64,000 nucleotides of DNA, taken from assembly GCA_947498705.1 (NCBI GenBank), contig CANMLW010000002.1, positions 372,001 through 436,000 of the forward strand, written 5' to 3'. Position 1 is the first letter of the stretch, and every line of letters starts with the position of its first letter. A model generated the notes under the pieces. The model made no database searches. It saw only the letters and a list, made by a program, of their open reading frames with translations, and was not told where the DNA came from. Shown here piece after piece: positions 7,339 through 16,831 of this stretch. A program made the translations under genes and the position numbers. This DNA comes from an uncultured Aquimarina sp. Lineage in GTDB: Bacteria; Bacteroidota; Bacteroidia; Flavobacteriales; Flavobacteriaceae.

Positions 7339-10143
7339 TTATTGTAGTTTGTAGGTAAGCCCAAAGCTAAAGTTGATACCTCTGTCAAATTTGTAAGTAG
7401 TATATTCTTCGCCTATATCTTCCTGATCCTGATATCTTATGATAGATGGGTTTAATAGGTTTCTTGCTTTAAAACTTAGGGTTAATTTTTCTCCTATTTG
7501 ATCTTTAAAATTAAAGTTCAATACACCAAAACCTTTTTCAAATATATCTCCTACGCGGTTACCTCCTGCAGAATATACTCTGTCTCCAAAAATGTTAAAA
7601 TCTATACCAGAAGTGATTTTGTGCTTCTCGAACTTTTTTGAGTATGATACATCTGCATTGATTAAGTAAGGAGAGGCACCTTGTAATTGCCTTTTTGCAT
7701 TTGTAGGTAGAATATTAGAGTCATTGAATGTTGTTACAGCAGTGTCAATTTTTACTTGCGAATACATTACAGTAGCATTGATGCCGAAGTTTAGATCATT
7801 CCAAACAGATTCTTCTACTTTAAACAGGTTTCCTAAATTCTTTTTGTACTCTATTTCGGCTCCAAAAACAGTAGCATTATCAGAGTTAACAAAGGTGTTG
7901 TTGTTTGCTGCAGAAGCAACGAATACCTTCTCTATTGGGTTTTCTATATATTTTGCAAACAAGGTTGCAGTAATTAGCTCTCCAGACTGTTCAGGAAAAT
8001 GTTCCCATTTGATATCAATATTGTAGTTGTCTGAGTTGGTAACGATCGGATTTCCTAACGTAGTTTCTGTAACATCTTCATCTAGGAACGGTGCTACCTC
8101 TGTAAACTTTGGTAAGGTTACTGTTTTACTGGCAGCAAAACGTAAGTTAGAAATATCATCTAATTTGTATTTTAAGCTAATACTAGGTAAAACAAAAGTC
8201 TCTTTCAAGGTTGTTGTTGTGAAAGGGTCAGTTTCTAAGTTTTCTATTAATTTGTATACCACATTTTGCTCAAATAATTCTGTTCTAATGCCTCCATTAA
8301 GTATTAACTTTGGAGATAATTGATATTGCAAATTGGCAAAACCTGCAAAAGTAGTTTGGTCTGCTTCGTATATACGAGTAGAGTTTAAGTTTTCTAAAAC
8401 TATATAATTTCCTGCTAGAAAATTGGCTTCATTTAATAAGGCATCAGGATTATTAAAATCTACCGGAGTTGCCTTGTAGTTATTAAGATTGTAATTAAGC
8501 TGATTTGCTTCAAAATCTCTGTCTTTGGATCTGGCAGATAAACCAACGGTAAGTTTGTTTGCAAAATTTTCGTCTTCATCTTTACCAAAATTGATATCAA
8601 AATCTACTTTTCCGGAATAATCATTCTCGTTAAGTTCCTGATAGAATCGTTGGTTATTTGAAAAATCTGGACTTATTGCGTTTCCTAATGCTAATCCGTT
8701 TATGGTTTCTAGTTCTGTAAAATACAATTGACGTCTGTCTGGAATCAATCCTTTTGCTATGTTATAAGCAGTACCCCAACTTAGTTTGTATTTACCTTCT
8801 GTAAATTTATGATCTCCTGTAAGTTGTTGTGTAAACAGGTTGTTTTGTTCATAGGTTCCTCTTCTAGTAAATATTCTTGTGTTAGGACCTTCACTACCTC
8901 TACCAATAAATTCTCTTAATTCGTCCCGAGTGTCATTTACAAATAAGGTAGTTGCAGTAATCTTATTGTCAGAATTCCAACGAAATCCAACACTTCCTAA
9001 TACAGTCGTATTAGTGTTGTATTCGTATTTATCAGTATTGTCAAAATTTGTAATGATTCCTCCAGTTGTATTAAATGATGCTTCTGTACCATCTAATGCG
9101 GTTCTGTGGTTTTGACTAAAAGAACCAGTAACCAAAACATCTAGCTTGTACTCATCTTTTATGGTAAACGTTTTACCGGTAGAAATGCTGGCTCCGCCAT
9201 CAGGCGCATTAAATCTTTTCTCAGGATTAAAAGAAGTATCAAATGGATAATAATCGATTTGCGTACTTACGTAGTTGTAATTATCAATGTCTAGAAATGC
9301 AGGAACTCTTCTAGATCCATCATCAATACCCCAAGTGTCATAGTTTCCGCCATTAAGTAAGAAGAAATCGTTGCTGATAGCGTTGGTATTTGCTCCTGCG
9401 GATACGCCAATTTCTAAAAATGCCTTACCAGGACGATCTTTGGTGTCTATATTAACACTAGCACCTGCAAAATCGCCATATAGATTAGGAGCGTACGTTT
9501 TATAGATACCTAGATTTTCTACAATACTTGTAGGAAATATCCCTAAGTCAATAAGTTTTAATTTAGGATTTAATGATGGAATAGGGAGTCCGTTTAAATA
9601 TGCATTGTTATAACGGTCACCTAATCCTCTAACATATAATTTGTCACTTTGTTTAGAAATACCCGTAGCTTTCGTTAGACCTGTAGCCACATCACTAACT
9701 CCTTTTTTAGAAAGTTCCTGCGCACCAATTTTTTGTTGAATGGTAACGGCATTTTTTTGTTCTAGTAGGATAGCAGCTTCAGATTCTTTTTTGGTGGTTG
9801 TCTTAATTATTACTTCGTCAAGTGCTGCTGCACTAGCTCCAATAGACATATTAACAGTAGTAGTTTCGTTTGCTTTTACTACTACATTTTCTACATCTTT
9901 GGTTTCGTAACCAACAAAACTAAACTCTAAAGTATAGGTTCCTGGCTCTAAGTTTTCGATAGTGTACAGTCCATCAAAATCTGTAGTTGTTCCCTTAGTT
10001 GTTCCTTTTACTAATACATTAGCAAACGGTAGGGGCTGATCTCCGGCATCTTTATCTAAGAGTGTACCTGTTACTGATCCCGTTTCTTGCGCGAAGGATA
10101 TTCCTACAAATAATAGCGCAAAAAGTATTACAATTTTTTTCAT
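7339..10143 (-). CDS. TonB-dependent receptor with CarboxypepD_reg-like N-domain
   Basis: 934-aa outer-membrane protein. A signal peptide (MKKIVILFALLFVGISFAQ) is followed by a carboxypeptidase-regulatory-like domain (GSVTGTLLDKDAGDQPLPFA, DFDGLYTIENLEPGTYTLE; about 24-110), a plug domain (VRGLGDRYNNAYLNGLPIP, about 170-260) and a beta-barrel ending in an aromatic terminus (FSFGLTYKLQ). There is no STN signalling domain, so it is a transporter-type receptor. The downstream lipoprotein is likely its partner. Two 11-bp-phased AACRTT repeats sit 83-99 nt upstream of its start. Substrate unknown; phosphate-type regulation is inferred from context. Confidence 0.9.
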   Translation of the reverse strand: MKKIVILFALLFVGISFAQETGSVTGTLLDKDAGDQPLPFANVLVKGTTKGTTTDFDGLYTIENLEPGTYTLEFSFVGYETKDVENVVVKANETTTVNMSIGASAAALDEVIIKTTTKKESEAAILLEQKNAVTIQQKIGAQELSKKGVSDVATGLTKATGISKQSDKLYVRGLGDRYNNAYLNGLPIPSLNPKLKLIDLGIFPTSIVENLGIYKTYAPNLYGDFAGASVNIDTKDRPGKAFLEIGVSAGANTNAISNDFFLLNGGNYDTWGIDDGSRRVPAFLDIDNYNYVSTQIDYYPFDTSFNPEKRFNAPDGGASISTGKTFTIKDEYKLDVLVTGSFSQNHRTALDGTEASFNTTGGIITNFDNTDKYEYNTNTTVLGSVGFRWNSDNKITATTLFVNDTRDELREFIGRGSEGPNTRIFTRRGTYEQNNLFTQQLTGDHKFTEGKYKLSWGTAYNIAKGLIPDRRQLYFTELETINGLALGNAISPDFSNNQRFYQELNENDYSGKVDFDINFGKDEDENFANKLTVGLSARSKDRDFEANQLNYNLNNYKATPVDFNNPDALLNEANFLAGNYIVLENLNSTRIYEADQTTFAGFANLQYQLSPKLILNGGIRTELFEQNVVYKLIENLETDPFTTTTLKETFVLPSISLKYKLDDISNLRFAASKTVTLPKFTEVAPFLDEDVTETTLGNPIVTNSDNYNIDIKWEHFPEQSGELITATLFAKYIENPIEKVFVASAANNNTFVNSDNATVFGAEIEYKKNLGNLFKVEESVWNDLNFGINATVMYSQVKIDTAVTTFNDSNILPTNAKRQLQGASPYLINADVSYSKKFEKHKITSGIDFNIFGDRVYSAGGNRVGDIFEKGFGVLNFNFKDQIGEKLTLSFKARNLLNPSIIRYQDQEDIGEEYTTYKFDRGINFSFGLTYKLQ

Positions 10144-10225
10144 TTAACTTGTTCTGAAATTCCGGGCAAAGAAAAACAGACTTTGTTAAGTTCGTGTTAT
10201 TTAGAAATTAAGTATTGGTGATTTT

Positions 10226-10242
10226 AATGTTATCTAAACGTT
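10226..10242 (-). promoter_or_regulatory. Pho-box-like 11-bp direct repeat upstream of the TonB receptor
   Basis: On the minus strand AGATAAC occurs twice with an exact 11-bp period, giving AACGTT and AACATT in phase. A second pair of phased boxes (10363-10380, TAACA twice, 11 bp apart) lies about 120 bp further upstream. Tandem 11-bp repeats are the known layout of PhoB-family sites. The assignment is inferred from this spacing and from the phosphate genes close by. Confidence 0.4.
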
Positions 10243-10473
10243 ATCTTGAGTTTCTAAAGATGGTTGTATATTAACCAGTATAAAGGTGTTTGCGAAGAAT
10301 TAAAGATTTGTATTTAAATAAAAAAGGAGTAATAATCATCCCTTTAGGGTGATTTTAGCATTTGTTAACAAAATGTTATGTGTTAACTTACTATAAAAAA
10401 AATATTAATAAAAATTTGAGGTAAATAGTCAATTTTAATGATTGTGTTTGGTGTTTTTTGCTCGAATTTAAGC

Positions 10474-10507
10474 AAAAAAAAGGCCTCAAAAATTGAGGCC
10501 TTTTTTT
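10474..10507 (-). terminator. Rho-independent terminator after the MORN-type gene
   Basis: Stem GGCCTCAA / TTGAGGCC with a 3-nt loop, flanked by an A-run and a 7-T run. It lies 26 nt beyond the stop of the gene at 10533-10892. Confidence 0.9.
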
Positions 10508-10532
10508 AATATTTAAATATTTTTTGCAATTA

Positions 10533-10892
10533 TTAATTGTCGTAATTAACTACTACGTTGCCTTGATTAGACCAAGTAGTAACTTCTGCTATTTGATTTT
10601 TATCATAATTAACTTCTGATAACTTATCAGCATTCCAGAAAAACCATTTTCCGATTTTTTTTCCCATATAATACTGACCCATAGCAATTTTCTTTCCAGT
10701 AACATCATATGCTTTCCACTCTCCATGAAGTATCCCCTTGTTATTATAAAAACCTTGCTGTCTTACTGTACCGTCTTCATAAAAGAATGTACCCTTTATA
10801 AGATCTCCTTGTTTTTCAAAAGTAGGTTTTGCTTCCTGAGCAAAAATTGTTGCTGAAAACAACAATGCTAATGCGATTACTAATTTTCTCAT
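10533..10892 (-). CDS. Secreted MORN-repeat / YwqK-like protein
   Basis: 119-aa protein with a signal peptide (MRKLVIALALLFSATIFAQ) and three to four MORN-like units (GTFFYEDGTVRQQGFYN, GILHGEWKAYDVTGKKIAMG, KKIGKWFFWNADKLSEVNYD). Flavobacterial homologues are common and sometimes misnamed as nicotinate-nucleotide adenylyltransferase; no such domain is visible. The role is unknown, probably periplasmic. It has its own promoter (10933-10963) and terminator. Phased AACA boxes lie just upstream of the -7 element, shared with the divergent PiT gene region. Confidence 0.75.
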   Translation of the reverse strand: MRKLVIALALLFSATIFAQEAKPTFEKQGDLIKGTFFYEDGTVRQQGFYNNKGILHGEWKAYDVTGKKIAMGQYYMGKKIGKWFFWNADKLSEVNYDKNQIAEVTTWSNQGNVVVNYDN

Positions 10893-10932
10893 ATTCTTAT
10901 ATTTTTATTCGGGGTTCTTAATGATTATATTA

Positions 10933-10963
10933 CAAATGTAACATTAATTTTACTTTTAAACAA
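10933..10963 (-). promoter_or_regulatory. Promoter of the MORN-type gene (TTG-N20-TACATTTG)
   Basis: Minus-strand TACATTTG (10940-10933) matches TAnnTTTG and has a TTG box (10963-10961) at a 20-nt spacer, the spacing known for Bacteroidota promoters. The -33 box lies inside the phased AACAWT repeats. Confidence 0.6.
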
Positions 10964-10992
10964 CAATTACGTAACATTAAATTAACAATAAA
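10960..10992. promoter_or_regulatory. Pho-box-like array, three 11-bp-phased AACAWT boxes
   Basis: AACAAT (10962), AACATT (10973) and AACAAT (10984) are spaced exactly 11 bp apart; a further AACATT at 10940 is in the same phase. They lie between the divergent MORN-type and PiT genes, close to the MORN-type promoter. The layout fits tandem half-sites for a PhoB-family regulator. Confidence 0.4.
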
Positions 10993-11283
10993 CCTGTAAC
11001 CAATTGATTATCAAAATATTGTTTTTTTAATTTTGATGAATAACCGTCTTTATAATGCGTTTGGTACGTATCGTATTAGGATTAAACTTAGATGTAGATT
11101 ATAGATAAAACGTAACGTAGTAAGGTTTTTTTGCTTGTTAATCCACGTAAAATAGAGGGTTGTTGATTTCTTTGATTTTAATTTTTTTGTCGTTTTAAAG
11201 TAATCAAAAAAAAATGACACTTTAATTAGATTTATTATTGAGACGTAAATGATACTGTATTAAGTAAAAAGTTCTGTTTAAAA

Positions 11284-11327
11284 ATAACATTTCTATAACA
11301 TTTGAATTGAATTTTAATAACACTTTT
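11284..11327 (+). promoter_or_regulatory. Pho-box-like array upstream of the PiT transporter
   Basis: Four consecutive 11-mers: ATAACATTTCT, ATAACATTTGA, a degenerate unit, and ATAACACTTTT. The array ends 26 nt before the PiT start, and its last unit overlaps a near-consensus -7 element (CACTTTTG, 11321-11328). This is the clearest of the phased arrays in this locus. The rest of the 10893-11353 gap is AT-rich with no gene seen. Confidence 0.5.
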
Positions 11328-11353
11328 GTGGCTTATAAGTATTGTATAGAGTA

Positions 11354-13744
11354 ATGAGTGATATTTACATAGTTATGATCGTAGCATTGGCTGCTTTGGC
11401 TGTTGCGGATCTTATTGTTGGAGTGAGTAATGATGCGGTTAATTTTTTGAATTCTGCTATTGGTTCTAAGGCTGTTTCTTTTAGAACTATTATGATTGTT
11501 GCTAGTATTGGTATTGCAGCGGGAGCTATTTTCTCAAGTGGTTTGATGGAGGTAGCCCGTAAAGGGATATTTGTTCCAGGAGAATTTTATTTTGATGAAA
11601 TCATGATCATTTTTATGGCTGTGATGATTACAGATATTCTATTGCTGGACTTTTTTAATACCCTTGGGATGCCGACCTCTACAACGGTTTCTATTGTTTT
11701 TGAATTGCTCGGAGCTGCGGTGTGTGTTGCGTTGATAAAAATCTCTGCTGATGCTTCGTTGTCTATTACAGATTTGGGAGATTATATTAATACCAAAAAG
11801 GCAGGAGAAATTATTTTGGGTATTTTACTATCTGTAGTTGTGGCTTTTTCTGTAGGAGCAATCGTTCAATATGTATCACGATTGTTACTGTCGTTTAATT
11901 TTGAGAAAAAAGCAAAGTGGGTAGGCGCCTTATTTGGTGGTGTTGCGCTTACAGCAATACTTTATTTTATTTTTATAAAAGGAATTAAAGGTACAAATTA
12001 TGCAAAATCTATTGTGAGTATTTTGTATGAAGGAGGGGCAGAAGGATTATTAGACTGGGCTAATGTTTATTTTAATTCTTCTTACGAAACCATAAAAGAA
12101 CTTGTAAAAGCAAAAAAGGATTTGTTTAAAATAGATGCTGCAGCGGGAACAGTGGCATTGACACTTAGAGGTTTTCTAGAAACAAATGTGTTGCTAATCG
12201 TTGTTGTTGGATTGGTTTTTTGGTCATTACTTTCATATGTTATTATAATGCTTAGGGTTAATATATATAAGTTAATCATTATTGTAGGTACGTTTGCTCT
12301 GGCCTTGGCTTTTGCAGGAAATGATCTTGTGAACTTTATTGGTGTGCCAATTGCTGCATGGCAATCTTACGAAGCCTGGTCTGTTTCTGGAGTACCGGCA
12401 GATGCTTTTACAATGGATATTCTTGCGTCTAAAGTTGCAACGCCGACTTATTTGTTATTAATAGCAGGTATGGTGATGGTGTTAACTCTGTGGTTTTCTA
12501 CCAAAGCAAAGAATGTAGTAAAGACATCGATAGATTTATCACGTCAAGGAGATGGAGAAGAACGATTTAATCCTAATTTTTTATCAAGAGGAATTGTTAG
12601 AGGATCGATATTCTTTTCTCAAATGCTTACAGCAATTACTCCAAAATCTCTTAAAGATACTGCAGAAAAACAATTTGATCAACAGGTGGTGGATACAAAT
12701 AGTTTTGCAAAAAAAGAAGATTTGCCTGCTTTCGATATGGTAAGGGCTGCTGTAAATCTTATGGTTGCAGGTATCCTTATTTCTATTGCTACTTCGATGA
12801 AACTACCTTTGTCAACGACCTATGTTACTTTTATGGTAGCTATGGGTACTTCATTAGCAGATAGGGCATGGGGCAGTGAAAGTGCTGTGTATCGTGTTGC
12901 CGGGGTGCTTAATGTAATTGGTGGATGGTTTTTTACAGCAATAAGTGCTTTTGTTGCAGCGGCAACCATCGCATTTTTGATAAGTTTCAATCCGCCTGTT
13001 ATGGTAGGTGTATTGCTGTTGATAGCTATATTCTTATTGGTGAGAAATACTGTAAAATATCGAAATAAGGCAAAAGCAGAGAGAGCAGAGGATCGTCTTA
13101 AAAAATCTGAAAGTAGTTCTATACAAGGAGTAATAGAAGAAAGTGCAGATAATATCAAATCTTATGTTAGTAGAGGAAGTAAGATTTATGGAAATACTAT
13201 AGAAAGCCTGGCCAAATATGACTTGGCAGCCTTAAAGAAAAGTAGAAAAGGAATTGCTAAACTGGAGGCAGAGGTAGAAGAATTAAGAGATAGTATCTTT
13301 TATTTTATTAAAAATCTGGACGACGCCAGTGTAGGAGCAAGTAATTTTTATATCTCTATTTTAGGATACTTAGAAGATATTACGCAATCTTTAGAATATA
13401 TTGCTAAAGCAAGTCATAAACATGTTAATAACAATCATAAGAAACTTCGATTTAATCAAATAAAAGACCTTAAGGAGATAGAAGAACATTTAACTGAGTT
13501 TTTTAGTCATATAAAAAAGGTTTTTGATAGTAGAGAGTTCGGAAGTCTTAATGGAGTTATCAAAGAAAAGCAAGAGTTGTTTACGATTGTAAATGATAAA
13601 ATAAATAAGCAAGTCGCCAGGACAAGAACAGAAGAGAGTAGTCCTAAAAATACAACCTTGTATTTTGGACTTTTGATGGAAACAAAAGATTTGATTTCGG
13701 CAACTATGAATTTGCTAAGTGTTTACAGAGATCACCAGAACTAG
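11354..13744 (+). CDS. Inorganic phosphate transporter, PiT family, with C-terminal PhoU-like domain
   Basis: About 796-aa polytopic membrane protein. The N-terminal signature VGVSNDAVNFLNSAIGSKA and a second inverted copy (FAGNDLVNFIGVPIAAWQS), each followed by several transmembrane helices, are typical of PiT phosphate:cation symporters. After the last helices (about residue 575) a soluble, helical, basic region of roughly 200 residues resembles a PhoU domain (DSIFYFIKNLDDASVGASNF), as often fused to PiT in Bacteroidota. I prefer the ATG at 11354 (MSDIYIVMIV) over a TTG four codons earlier. PhoB/PhoR-like genes follow 137 bp later. Confidence 0.92.
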   Translation: MSDIYIVMIVALAALAVADLIVGVSNDAVNFLNSAIGSKAVSFRTIMIVASIGIAAGAIFSSGLMEVARKGIFVPGEFYFDEIMIIFMAVMITDILLLDFFNTLGMPTSTTVSIVFELLGAAVCVALIKISADASLSITDLGDYINTKKAGEIILGILLSVVVAFSVGAIVQYVSRLLLSFNFEKKAKWVGALFGGVALTAILYFIFIKGIKGTNYAKSIVSILYEGGAEGLLDWANVYFNSSYETIKELVKAKKDLFKIDAAAGTVALTLRGFLETNVLLIVVVGLVFWSLLSYVIIMLRVNIYKLIIIVGTFALALAFAGNDLVNFIGVPIAAWQSYEAWSVSGVPADAFTMDILASKVATPTYLLLIAGMVMVLTLWFSTKAKNVVKTSIDLSRQGDGEERFNPNFLSRGIVRGSIFFSQMLTAITPKSLKDTAEKQFDQQVVDTNSFAKKEDLPAFDMVRAAVNLMVAGILISIATSMKLPLSTTYVTFMVAMGTSLADRAWGSESAVYRVAGVLNVIGGWFFTAISAFVAAATIAFLISFNPPVMVGVLLLIAIFLLVRNTVKYRNKAKAERAEDRLKKSESSSIQGVIEESADNIKSYVSRGSKIYGNTIESLAKYDLAALKKSRKGIAKLEAEVEELRDSIFYFIKNLDDASVGASNFYISILGYLEDITQSLEYIAKASHKHVNNNHKKLRFNQIKDLKEIEEHLTEFFSHIKKVFDSREFGSLNGVIKEKQELFTIVNDKINKQVARTRTEESSPKNTTLYFGLLMETKDLISATMNLLSVYRDHQN

Positions 13745-13769
13745 TGTGTAAATGCCACTAAGTTAAGCT

Positions 13770-13813
13770 AATGTTACGGTTGTGAGATTTTTATGTTAGT
13801 TTATTGTTTCATG
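13770..13813. promoter_or_regulatory. Phased TGTT boxes upstream of the PhoB-like gene
   Basis: TGTT occurs at 13772, 13794 and 13805, that is at multiples of 11 bp (one intermediate position degenerate). Read on the minus strand these are AACA boxes like those before the PiT and TonB receptor genes. Weaker than the PiT array; possible autoregulatory site. Confidence 0.3.
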
Positions 13814-13880
13814 CTGTCATGATGGTGAAAACTTCGTTTTTAGATAGTATATTTACCCTTCGGGATATAACTTTAGAAAG

Positions 13881-14564
13881 ATGAATACAAAAGACATTAC
13901 AATTTTACTAGTAGACGATGAGCCAGATATTTTGGAAATTGTGGGATATAACCTTTCCGCAGAAGGGTACAATGTTATTACTGCAGAGAATGGTGTAGAA
14001 GCTGTAAAAGTCGCAAAAAAGAAAAAACCACATCTTGTAATATTAGATGTAATGATGCCAGAAATGGACGGGATAGAAGCTTGTGAGCAAATCAGAAAAT
14101 TACCTGACTTGCAAAATACTATCATAACTTTCCTTACTGCTCGTGGAGAAGATTACTCCCAGGTAGCTGGTTTTGATGCTGGTGCCGATGATTATATCAC
14201 AAAGCCAATACGACCCAAAGTTTTGGTGAGCAAGGTAAAAGCGCTATTAAGAAGGCTTAAAGAAGAAGAAAGCACCAATAGCGAAATTAAAATAGGGAAT
14301 CTGGTAATCAATAGAGATGAATATAAAATCATAAAGGACAAAAGTGAGATTATTCTACCTAGAAAAGAATTTGAATTACTATCTTTATTAGCCTCAAGAC
14401 CAGGTAAAGTATTTAAACGAGAAGATATTTTGGATAAGGTTTGGGGTAATGAGGTGATTGTAGGAGGACGTACCATTGATGTACATATTAGAAAGCTAAG
14501 AGAAAAAATAGGTGATGATAGTTTTAAAACTATCAAAGGAGTGGGATATAAGTTTGTAGTGTAA
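13881..14564 (+). CDS. Response regulator, OmpR/PhoB family
   Basis: 227-aa regulator. The receiver domain has the acidic pair DDE near residue 12, phospho-acceptor Asp56 (VILDVMMPEMDG) and Lys in ITKPIRPK. The C-terminal winged-helix domain (about 130-227) carries the typical EFELLSLLASRPGKVFKRE and VGGRTIDVHIRKLREKIG motifs. It is followed without a gap by its sensor kinase and sits downstream of a phosphate transporter, so a PhoB role is likely; similar two-component pairs serve other purposes, so the symbol is withheld. Confidence 0.92.
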   Translation: MNTKDITILLVDDEPDILEIVGYNLSAEGYNVITAENGVEAVKVAKKKKPHLVILDVMMPEMDGIEACEQIRKLPDLQNTIITFLTARGEDYSQVAGFDAGADDYITKPIRPKVLVSKVKALLRRLKEEESTNSEIKIGNLVINRDEYKIIKDKSEIILPRKEFELLSLLASRPGKVFKREDILDKVWGNEVIVGGRTIDVHIRKLREKIGDDSFKTIKGVGYKFVV

Positions 14565-15644
14565 ATGGCAGAAAATTTTAAAAAGTCGTATAGGTTTGCA
14601 TATCTATCGTCTTTATATATTACCGTATTATTAACGCTCGTAATGAGCGTTTTTTTGTATTCTCAATCAATTTTTGATATCATACTCATAATCATATTTA
14701 TATTGGTTTGCTATGCTGTATGTTTTCTTATTATACAATATCGCGTAGAAAAATTCATTTATCGTAGAGTGCGTAAGATCTATGATGATATAGAAATGCT
14801 AGAGGTGGATACCTTGGGAGGCAACCCGGTGACTACAGATATGAGAACGCTTATTAAAGAGGTTGAGAAGTTTGCACAAAAAAGAAAATCAGAAATAGAA
14901 AAACTTAAGGTTCGAGAAAACTATCGAAAAGAGTTTATGGGAAATGTTTCTCATGAGCTTAAAACGCCATTGTTTACAGTACAAGGGTATATTCTTACAC
15001 TATTAGATGGAGCTATGGATAATCCAGAGATTCTTGATAAGTATTTAAATAGAGCTAATAAAGGAGTAGAACGTTTAATTTATATAGTGAATGATCTAGA
15101 TATGATTACCAAGTTAGAAGTTGGTGATCTTAACCTTAATTATACAAATTTTGATATTGTAGAACTGGTACAAAGCGTTTTTGATCTATATGAAATGAAA
15201 GCTGCAAAAAAGAATATCGCTCTTACTTTTGATATGAATTATAGCGAACCTATACTAGTACATGCAGATAAAGAGCGTATACAGCAGGTCTTGTCTAATC
15301 TTGTGGTAAACTCTATAAAATACGGTAAAGAAGATGGTACTACAGAGGTAAGCATAGAGGATTTGATTCGTAATAAAACCATAATCAGGGTGACCGACAA
15401 CGGAGAGGGGATTGCACAGGCGCATATCCCACGCCTTTTTGAGCGCTTTTATCGCGTTGATAAAAGCGGCTCTAGAAGAGAAGGAGGATCTGGTTTGGGC
15501 TTAGCAATCGTGAAGCATATTATAGAAGCGCATCACGAACGCATTTATGTAGAAAGTGACTATCGGGTAGGAAGTGAATTTTCATTTACTCTTGAAAAAG
15601 TGAAAAAGTTCCCCGTAGTCGATATCAGTGCTAAAACTACTTAG
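14565..15644 (+). CDS. Sensor histidine kinase, PhoR-like
   Basis: 359-aa membrane kinase starting on the base after the regulator stop (TAA-ATG). Two transmembrane helices lie at about 15-33 and 36-58 with almost no periplasmic loop, as in PhoR-type kinases that sense through transporter/PhoU contacts. HisKA carries His130 in GNVSHELKTPLF; HATPase_c has the N-box (VLSNLVVNSIKYG), DNGEGI and GSGLGLAIVKHI. The last 63 nt overlap the end of the convergent glycosyltransferase gene. The PhoU-like domain encoded just upstream would suit as its input partner. Confidence 0.92.
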   Translation: MAENFKKSYRFAYLSSLYITVLLTLVMSVFLYSQSIFDIILIIIFILVCYAVCFLIIQYRVEKFIYRRVRKIYDDIEMLEVDTLGGNPVTTDMRTLIKEVEKFAQKRKSEIEKLKVRENYRKEFMGNVSHELKTPLFTVQGYILTLLDGAMDNPEILDKYLNRANKGVERLIYIVNDLDMITKLEVGDLNLNYTNFDIVELVQSVFDLYEMKAAKKNIALTFDMNYSEPILVHADKERIQQVLSNLVVNSIKYGKEDGTTEVSIEDLIRNKTIIRVTDNGEGIAQAHIPRLFERFYRVDKSGSRREGGSGLGLAIVKHIIEAHHERIYVESDYRVGSEFSFTLEKVKKFPVVDISAKTT

Positions 15645-16637
15645 CCCTTTGTATCCATTAAGGTCTCTTAGTTTTGTAAGTGTAAAATCATTTTGATTGC
15701 AACTAGGTACTAACTTGTTGAGTGTTAATCGCTCGGCCAGGTACTCTTGTTCAAATTGTCCGGGTGTTGGAATGAAAAATGCTTTTTTCTTTAGCTTGGC
15801 AAGATCCATTACAGTGGTATAACCCGATCTCGAAATGATAATATTGGCACTATTGATAGTGTCTTCGAGGTGTTTTCCTGCAAGATAATTATGTACCGTG
15901 ATATTGTTTTTTACATAGGTTTGCTGAGTCTCTTCTATAAGACCACGAACAAAAACTATTTTTTTATCACTTTGCTCAAATTCTTTAAATAATTTTTGTT
16001 CTAGAAGTGTTCTTTGTGGTTCTGGACCAGAAAGAAGTACCATGATATCATATTTTTTTGGGATTGCACGGTACTCAAATCTACTTAAAGGACCTAAATA
16101 AGTAACAGGGATGTTGGCTTTTTTTGGATGACCTAGTTCTCCGCTTAAATTAGGATCATCTGCCATGTCTGGTACCCAACATACATCAAACTTTTTGATG
16201 TATTTATTGTGTAACTTGGTACTAATAGAAGTAGTGTTGCCACTTAGTACTGTAAGTTGATGGGTGATAAATACAGAAGGAACACTTTTGTGACGTACTC
16301 CCATTCTGTTGTCAGATATAATACCACAGAAATCCTCTTCTTTAATTAGTTTTTTGACTGCCTTTTTTTCTGCTGTAATGGCATGAGCAATTTTAGGGCT
16401 GTTAAGTAGCATTTTTAGCTTAAAATTACTTCCCTTTTTTGCATATTCTATATTGTAAGAAGGAAGCTCTCTAGACTGTAGTTTTGGAAACTCCTTTCTT
16501 AAAAGCGATAATGCAACACCATCAGAAGCAATTACGGGCTCTAAGCCTTCTTCTATTAATGCATTTATAATAGGAATACATCGTGTTGCGTGACCTAACC
16601 CCCAATTAAGAGGTGCTATAAGTACCTTTTTACTCAA
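15582..16637 (-). CDS. Glycosyltransferase family protein (MurG/UDP-GlcNAc transferase-like fold)
   Basis: 351-aa protein beginning SKKVLIAPLNWGLGHATRC, the N-terminal glycine-rich loop of GT-B enzymes. The C-terminal half contains the donor-binding signature IIISRSGYTTVMDLAKLKKKA followed by PTPGQFEQEYLA, as in MurG/GT28-like transferases. Acceptor and pathway are not clear; surface glycan or lipid glycosylation is possible. The start is TTG; the frame closes upstream with no ATG. The 3' end overlaps the histidine kinase gene by 63 nt, tail to tail. Confidence 0.8.
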   Translation of the reverse strand: MSKKVLIAPLNWGLGHATRCIPIINALIEEGLEPVIASDGVALSLLRKEFPKLQSRELPSYNIEYAKKGSNFKLKMLLNSPKIAHAITAEKKAVKKLIKEEDFCGIISDNRMGVRHKSVPSVFITHQLTVLSGNTTSISTKLHNKYIKKFDVCWVPDMADDPNLSGELGHPKKANIPVTYLGPLSRFEYRAIPKKYDIMVLLSGPEPQRTLLEQKLFKEFEQSDKKIVFVRGLIEETQQTYVKNNITVHNYLAGKHLEDTINSANIIISRSGYTTVMDLAKLKKKAFFIPTPGQFEQEYLAERLTLNKLVPSCNQNDFTLTKLRDLNGYKGLSSFSTDIDYGELFHFFKSK

Positions 16638-16831
16638 ACGTTCCAGTTTTTAATTAATTATGTCAATACCATTGATAATAATTATAAAAGTAATCCTATT
16701 TTCTTATGCATATATTTCCTTAATTTTACCAAAAAATTATCTAAAGTGAAACTTTTGCTAAGATTAATCAAAGCAAAGGTTTACAAATTGTTAATAGATG
16801 TTATATTGGCGTAATCACATCGATAAATCAA

